Below, piece by piece: positions 59,562 to 64,000 of a DNA stretch of 64,000 bases. Made by a program: the position numbers and the translations under genes. Positions within the stretch are counted from its first letter, which is position 1. Each line of letters starts with the position of its first letter. This DNA is from Thalassobacillus_A hwangdonensis (GTDB lineage: Bacteria; Bacillota; Bacilli; Bacillales; Halobacillaceae), in contig NZ_JBHTKL010000001.1 in the NCBI RefSeq assembly GCF_042675915.1, positions 930,001-994,000 of the forward strand. The letters are read 5' to 3'. The notes beneath the pieces were generated by a model. That model searched no databases and had not been told where the DNA came from. It saw only the letters and a program-made list of their open reading frames with translations.

Positions 59562-60179
59562 TCAGTCAAAAACAGTTTCTTTAGTTGGATTCTGTAAAAA
59601 CTCAAATAACATTGCGATCTGCGATTCAGTATTCCTCGAGGTCGATAGATCAGGAAGGCTATTCAACGAAAAGAATTGGACATCATTCGTTTCCATCCCC
59701 TTCTCTGCCATACCTCCAATGATTTCACATTGAATGAAAATCTTATAATAATGAAACGGCTGCGGTGGATGAGGGTGGTTATGATAATCCAATAATGCAA
59801 GCAGCTTTTTAGGAACAGTTATGTAGCCTGATTCTTCTTGTATTTCCTTGATCGCATTTTCAGCAGGTGAGATTCCTACATCACAGAACCCTCCTGGAAG
59901 TGCCCAGCGTTGATCGACATTCTCACGTACCATCAGAATTTCATTCCCTCGAAAAACGGCACCGCGCACGTCCACTTTCGGTGTCTGATACCCTTTTTCC
60001 TGCGAAAAGAGGTTCAGAATCTGCTTCATTTCATGATTCGTGTGTTCGGCCATGATTTCTGCACTCAGTTCTTGTAATTCTTCAAACCTTTCCTTATCAA
60101 ACGCATCCTTTGAAAAAGTAAGGCCCGCCTGTGCAATCGATTGGATTTTCATTGCCCATTGCAACCATTTCTCGCTCAT
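59562..60179 (-). CDS. Nudix hydrolase with N-terminal helical domain
   Basis: 205 residues from ATG 60179 after AGGAG. N-terminal ~60 residues form a helical NUDIX_N-like domain (SEKWLQWAMKIQSIAQAGLTFSKDAFDKERFEEL), followed by the Nudix domain with GGFCDVGISPAENAIKEIQEESGY. The first Glu of the box is replaced (Ile) and Arg is Lys, as is common in the ADVG-SP subfamily. Probable ADP-ribose or related hydrolase. Ends close to the convergent cytochrome/Mo gene direction; same strand. Confidence 0.88.
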   Translation of the reverse strand: MSEKWLQWAMKIQSIAQAGLTFSKDAFDKERFEELQELSAEIMAEHTNHEMKQILNLFSQEKGYQTPKVDVRGAVFRGNEILMVRENVDQRWALPGGFCDVGISPAENAIKEIQEESGYITVPKKLLALLDYHNHPHPPQPFHYYKIFIQCEIIGGMAEKGMETNDVQFFSLNSLPDLSTSRNTESQIAMLFEFLQNPTKETVFD

Positions 60180-60219
60180 GCACTCCACTCCTGACATTAG
60201 AAAAACCGGAATTATATAT

Positions 60220-60247
60220 AAAAAAAGACACCATGTACCATGGTGTC
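60220..60247 (-). terminator. Terminator after the 60293 MFS gene
   Basis: Perfect stem GACACCATG / CATGGTGTC with a short loop and T7 on the minus strand. Confidence 0.9.
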
Positions 60248-60292
60248 GATTCTGGTTGATAGATTCATTATAACTTATAGGAGTTTCGCTTC

Positions 60293-61483
60293 CTAGGATC
60301 TTCTAAGATGGTGATGCGTAAATAACAACATGACCAACAATAGGAATACGGCTAGTAGCCAGGCGAAGCTCTCGGTAAACCCCATCCTTTCAGCCGCAAA
60401 ACCGAATAATGGAAAGCTGATCATGATCAAGAAACTTTCAGTCAAGCCGATAAGCGAAAAGAAAGTCGAGCGTACATTACTGTGAAGTAAATGCTGGATG
60501 AACGAAGTGAAAATCGGTTCAAACAAACTTAACAGCTGTGCAAGAAAAAGAAAGGATAATAGTACTGCCCATTCCACAGAGAAGATAAAGATAAGGAAGA
60601 AAAGGATGAAAAGACCCAGTCCATAATAAAGGACAGAGAAGAATCGGAACCTTTCTTCTACTTTATAAGCGATTTTCGCCATCACTACTCCGAGAAGACC
60701 TTCAACTGTAAAGATAGCTCCGACCACTTTTGCAGAAAAGCCGAGCTGAACGAAATATTCCTGGCCATAGAATGTGATGATGACCATTACGGCGCCAGCT
60801 AAAACAAATAACAGCACAGGCACGTGCATGACTGCATTCCTCTTCCAAACGGATATGCCATCACTCAATTGAGTTCTCCATTGCCTGTACCACGGTCCCC
60901 TGGATGGTTTTTCTTCCGTGATTTCCCTGGCCGGTTCTTTGATCAATAAAAGCGGAAGCAGCGCGATAAGATGCGTAACAATCATCGAGCCATAGACCAG
61001 CTCCCAGCTGATATCAGCCATGAATCCTCCTGCGAATTTCGCGAAACTTAATGATAAGAGTGCGATGGCAGTCATATTGCCAAAAACTTTTGTGTATTGT
61101 TTTTCGCTATTCTGTTCTTTAAGAGAATCATAGGCCAGTGCCTGTTGAGCACCTGACTGGAACGTGATCATCAGTCCCATAGACATGAAAGCAAGAGTGA
61201 ATACGGAAAACGTTCCACTTACCAACATGAATGTACCATACAGTAAGCTGAAGATGTTTCCGAGCAGAAGGCTGATTTTCCTTCCATATAAGTCTGCAAT
61301 CACTCCTGTAGGTAATTCAAACAGCACGATTGCCAGGTGCAGCAGCGCTTCAAGTACACCAATTTCTGTATAGCTCATACCTTTGTCATCCAAATAAATG
61401 ACCCAAAGAGCCCGATCAAAGAAAAGCTGCGCAAAGAAAATATAAAAATAGATCAAATAGATGTTCGTTTTTATTTTACTCAT
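60293..61483 (-). CDS. MFS transporter
   Basis: 396 residues from ATG 61483 after GAGAGG, 12 helices. Loop 2-3 has GVIADLYGRKISLLLG (MFS A motif). N-terminal NIYLIYFYIFFAQLFFDRALWVIYLDDKGMSYTEIGVLEAL resembles drug/unknown-efflux MFS of Bacillaceae. Substrate unknown. Single-gene unit between two hairpins. Confidence 0.87.
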   Translation of the reverse strand: MSKIKTNIYLIYFYIFFAQLFFDRALWVIYLDDKGMSYTEIGVLEALLHLAIVLFELPTGVIADLYGRKISLLLGNIFSLLYGTFMLVSGTFSVFTLAFMSMGLMITFQSGAQQALAYDSLKEQNSEKQYTKVFGNMTAIALLSLSFAKFAGGFMADISWELVYGSMIVTHLIALLPLLLIKEPAREITEEKPSRGPWYRQWRTQLSDGISVWKRNAVMHVPVLLFVLAGAVMVIITFYGQEYFVQLGFSAKVVGAIFTVEGLLGVVMAKIAYKVEERFRFFSVLYYGLGLFILFFLIFIFSVEWAVLLSFLFLAQLLSLFEPIFTSFIQHLLHSNVRSTFFSLIGLTESFLIMISFPLFGFAAERMGFTESFAWLLAVFLLLVMLLFTHHHLRRS

Positions 61484-61513
61484 TTCAAACGTCCTCTCAC
61501 ATAAAATTGCACA

Positions 61514-61550
61514 CAAAAAAGCCTCAGGAAAGTATCTTCCCTGAGGCTTT
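61514..61550 (-). terminator. Terminator after the small gene at 61571
   Basis: AAAGCCTCAGGgAA / TTtCCTGAGGCTTT stem with T6. Confidence 0.85.
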
Positions 61551-61570
61551 GAAGTGCAGGAAAAAAATAC

Positions 61571-61708
61571 TTACGTCCGGATTACCTTATTGAAATCACA
61601 GCTAAAAAAGGACATACGTGTCCCGAGAACAGCTGGAATTCCAACAATTGACATCATGAGTACGAGATATTTTTTCTCACCAATGATATCCTGAATGAAC
61701 GTAAGCAT
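61571..61708 (-). CDS. Hypothetical 45-residue membrane peptide
   Basis: ATG 61708 stands after AAAGGAGGGG, so translation is well supported; the longer frame upstream has no ribosome site. One membrane helix (YLVLMMSIVGIPAVLGTRMSFF) preceded by MLTFIQDIIGEKK and followed by SCDFNKVIRT. Family unknown. Between two independent units. Confidence 0.65.
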   Translation of the reverse strand: MLTFIQDIIGEKKYLVLMMSIVGIPAVLGTRMSFFSCDFNKVIRT

Positions 61709-61783
61709 GCTTTCCCCTCCTTTTATGTAAGCTAGCATCATTATAGAATGAAATGATGCTGCTGGCAATGGCTTTATTCAATG

Positions 61784-62902
61784 TCACTCCCTGATTGCAC
61801 TTGAAACAGGGTACTCTTTCACATCCAATTCCGCCTGCTCCTCCATTACAAGTTTTGCGAGCTCTTTACCGATATAAGGTCCACTCGTCAAACCGGAGGA
61901 CCCTAATCCATTCGCAATGAACAAACCATCAAGTCCTGGTAGTCTACCGATGGCCGGCAGGCTTTCCGGAGTAAAAGGCCTGAAACCAACTTTAGTTCCA
62001 ACATAAGTAGTCGTCGCAAATCCAGGTGCGACTCGCAACGCTTTGTCGATCACCTCATGCACTCCACCCATCGTGACACGTGCATCTTCCCCAGCATGAT
62101 TCTCAGCGGTAGCTCCAAGTACAATCTTCCCACCATCAAAAGCAAGGAAATATTGACCGAATGGCGGCATTACGACCGGCCAATCGCTTGTATCCGTATC
62201 AGGAATGTTCAAGTGGACGATTTGTGCTTTTTGTGAAGTCAACAGAAAGTCGATTCCTAGCGGTTTCAGGATTTCTTTTGCCCACACTCCTCCAGTAACG
62301 ACCACTTCATCAGCAGACATTCTTTCCTGGTTGTCATTGACACCTGTAATACGGTTCCCTTCCTGTATCAACGATGCACTTCCTACCTTATACGTCATTC
62401 CTCTACTTGTAGCAGCATGTATCAATGTATCCCGTAATGAAGCTCCGTCTACTCTCCCGCCACCACTGATATGAACCGCACTATAGCCGTCCTTCAACGG
62501 TGGAAAAAGTGCTTTCGTCTCACTCTCGGACAATTTAGTCACCTTGCCCATTTCAGGTGTGTCTTTTTGTCTGGCTAATGCAAGCTCATACTTCTTATCG
62601 AGCATTTTATCCTTGGAGAAGATATTGATTGCTCCAACCTGACGATAGGCTGGATCCATTGTTCCGTATTCACTCAGTCGTTCCATCAATTCCGGATAAT
62701 ACTTCGCACCTTCTGTCACCAGTTTGTACCATTCCGTATTTCGGCGATTCGTCAGCCATGGGCAGATGATTCCTGCAGCCGCTGCAGTTGCCTGACCGGT
62801 GTCCTTTCTGTCGATCAGCGTTACCGATGCTCCTCGTTCGGTAAGGTGATAAGCAGTGGCAGCACCAAGGATCCCTGCTCCTATTACAATGATTCGTTTC
62901 AA
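61784..62902 (-). CDS. FAD-dependent oxidoreductase (DAO / glycine-oxidase type), paralog 2
   Basis: 372 residues from a TTG at 62902 (AAAAGGTG upstream); a GTG three codons earlier is also possible. FAD motif IIVIGAGILGAATAYHLTERGASVTLIDR, DAO C-terminus KVGFRPFTPESLPAIGRLPGLDGLFIANGLGSSGLTSGP. Closely related to the gene at 40233: CPW, QKAQIVHL and SxWPVVMPP segments are shared. Substrate probably a D-amino acid or glycine-like amine; not determined. Confidence 0.86.
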   Translation of the reverse strand: MKRIIVIGAGILGAATAYHLTERGASVTLIDRKDTGQATAAAAGIICPWLTNRRNTEWYKLVTEGAKYYPELMERLSEYGTMDPAYRQVGAINIFSKDKMLDKKYELALARQKDTPEMGKVTKLSESETKALFPPLKDGYSAVHISGGGRVDGASLRDTLIHAATSRGMTYKVGSASLIQEGNRITGVNDNQERMSADEVVVTGGVWAKEILKPLGIDFLLTSQKAQIVHLNIPDTDTSDWPVVMPPFGQYFLAFDGGKIVLGATAENHAGEDARVTMGGVHEVIDKALRVAPGFATTTYVGTKVGFRPFTPESLPAIGRLPGLDGLFIANGLGSSGLTSGPYIGKELAKLVMEEQAELDVKEYPVSSAIRE

Positions 62903-63026
62903 ATCAAACACCTTTTCTTTAATTAGTCTAGAGTAATTCTACAGGAATTAATGAAAATTAACAAAAGTGTAGTATTACACTTTTTGTATGCTATACTAAT
63001 AAAAAATGGAAAAGGAGGGAGTACTT

Positions 63027-64000
63027 ATGTGGCTAAGGATTACAGGGGCAATTCTTTTTACAGGCGTGTTCGGGATATTGGGATACTTCATCACAGTAAT
63101 CTCTTTCCTTATGTCGAATGAAAATGGGTATGTGTACGTAGGCATCGTATTCGCTGCCTTTTTGATCAGCATTAACCTCAGTATTTTAGGAATATTGAAG
63201 AAGATGTCTGGAAAAGCGGTTTTAATGACAATGATTTCACTGTTTGCCATCCCGTTGGTCGGTTATGGAGGATATGAGCTATATATCGACCGGATTGAAA
63301 TCAAAGATGCAGAAGTTGACTTGTCTGCATATGAGCCATTTACAGAAGATAATGAGGTAGTGAAACTTGATGAACCCTCTACATACAAGATCGACGGAGA
63401 AGTCCCTGAACTAGATGGCGCAACGGCTCTCTATCCTGTCTATGCTGCTTTCGTCGAAGCAACGTATCCAGAAAAGACCTATGAACATGAGCCATCTCCA
63501 GATAATGCAGTAGTAGTTTCAAAAACGAATGGTGCTTACGAGCGGTTGCAGGAAGGAGAAGCGGATATCATCTTTACTGCCGGTCCTTCTGAACAGCAGC
63601 GTAAAGCCTTAGGGGAAAATATGAAAATGACCCCGATCGGTAAAGAAGCTTTTGTTTTTTTCGTCCATGAAAGCAACCCAGTAGACAGTTTGACTATCGA
63701 ACAATTGAGAGGAATTTATTCCGGTCAGATTACAAATTGGAGCGAAGTAGGAGGTAAAGATAAAGAAATTCTTGCATTTCAGCGTCCAGAAGGAAGCGGA
63801 AGCCAGACAGGGTTGGAAAATATGATGGGCTCGACACCAATTATGGATGCTCCCAAAGATCAAAGGGTGACCGGGATGGGCGGAGTGATCGAAAAAGCCT
63901 CCAATTATCGTAACCATCGTAATTCCATCGGCTTTTCCTATCGTCATTTCGCTACAAAAATGGTAAACAATAAAGGCATCAAACTCCTTCATATCAATGG
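63027..64000 (+). CDS. PstS-like substrate-binding protein with N-terminal membrane helices (partial)
   Basis: ATG 63027 follows AAAGGAGGG. About 324 codons are in the window and the frame runs off the right edge. Three N-terminal membrane helices (residues ~5-28, 36-56, 64-80), then a periplasmic-binding-protein domain: DGATALYPVYAAF, RPEGSGSQTGLENMMG and a NSIGFSYRHF segment, all typical of PstS phosphate-binding proteins. No lipobox; the protein is anchored by helices instead. Likely phosphate sensing or capture. Confidence 0.85.
   Translation, partial: MWLRITGAILFTGVFGILGYFITVISFLMSNENGYVYVGIVFAAFLISINLSILGILKKMSGKAVLMTMISLFAIPLVGYGGYELYIDRIEIKDAEVDLSAYEPFTEDNEVVKLDEPSTYKIDGEVPELDGATALYPVYAAFVEATYPEKTYEHEPSPDNAVVVSKTNGAYERLQEGEADIIFTAGPSEQQRKALGENMKMTPIGKEAFVFFVHESNPVDSLTIEQLRGIYSGQITNWSEVGGKDKEILAFQRPEGSGSQTGLENMMGSTPIMDAPKDQRVTGMGGVIEKASNYRNHRNSIGFSYRHFATKMVNNKGIKLLHIN

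Noticed and set aside
60197..60228. Further family B repeat copy starting TTAGAAAAAC
   Set aside because: Only the first ten bases agree; the rest is unrelated and leads into the terminator.
63609..63992. 127-codon minus-strand frame at right edge
   Set aside because: Antisense shadow of the PstS-like gene; no family or ribosome site.

Overview
The window is a chromosomal segment of an endospore-forming member of the Bacillaceae. It holds dacF-spoIIAA-spoIIAB-sigF, spoVAA-AB-AC-AD-AE-AF, spoIIM, dacB, scpAB, xerD and fur, in an order close to the dacB-to-yqjM part of the Bacillus subtilis chromosome. A betaine/choline/carnitine-type carrier, a solitary glutamine synthetase gene and a moderate-to-low GC content fit a moderately halophilic genus such as Halobacillus or a close relative. 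That genus assignment is inference.

Bases 1-31,000 are almost all on the minus strand and form the conserved core. In minus-strand reading order from the right they are: yqjN-yqjP-yqjQ, a LexA-type-controlled Y-family polymerase, yqkB-yqkE, an MFS transporter, nudF with a decayed yqxK remnant (yqkF is divergent), spoIIM, fur under a PerR-type box, yqzK, xerD, the drm-pupG-pdp nucleoside salvage operon, the dacF-spoIIA-sigF forespore operon, the spoVA dipicolinate-channel operon with a strong sigma-G promoter, lysA, ppiB, an M50 peptidase, ribT, scpA-scpB, ypuI and dacB. Much of this block serves forespore gene control, spore cortex modification and dipicolinic acid movement.

Bases 31,000-64,000 are accessory and mixed in strand. 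They hold a GDPD / glycosyltransferase / NamA set, a small AT-rich island of unknown genes, rnz with an aldehyde dehydrogenase, a DUF915 lipase-like protein, two paralogous FAD amine/amino-acid oxidoreductases, a nonsense-mutated DUF1992 gene, solitary glnA with a GlnR/TnrA box, a sigma-B-type large catalase, an ABC-F ATPase, a YdcZ-Crp-YdcZ cassette, an RlmN-family radical-SAM methyltransferase, a LytTR-DUF3021 pair, an atypical BCCT transporter, a PAS chemoreceptor, a cytochrome b/molybdopterin oxidoreductase fusion, and at the right edge a membrane-anchored PstS-like protein that runs out of the window.

Intergenic DNA carries at least three dispersed repeat families and one 21-bp tandem array. 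Several operators can be read directly: PerR box at fur, LexA box at the polymerase gene, GlnR/TnrA box at glnA, sigma-B at katE, sigma-G at spoVA and sigma-H at spoIIA. No rRNA, tRNA, CRISPR array or complete insertion sequence was seen. I found no clearly new multi-gene defence or mobile system. The most unusual items are the cytochrome b-Tat-sulfite-oxidase fusion, the BCCT carrier without its aromatic box, the GlnA paralog lacking the feedback arginine, and the repeat families.
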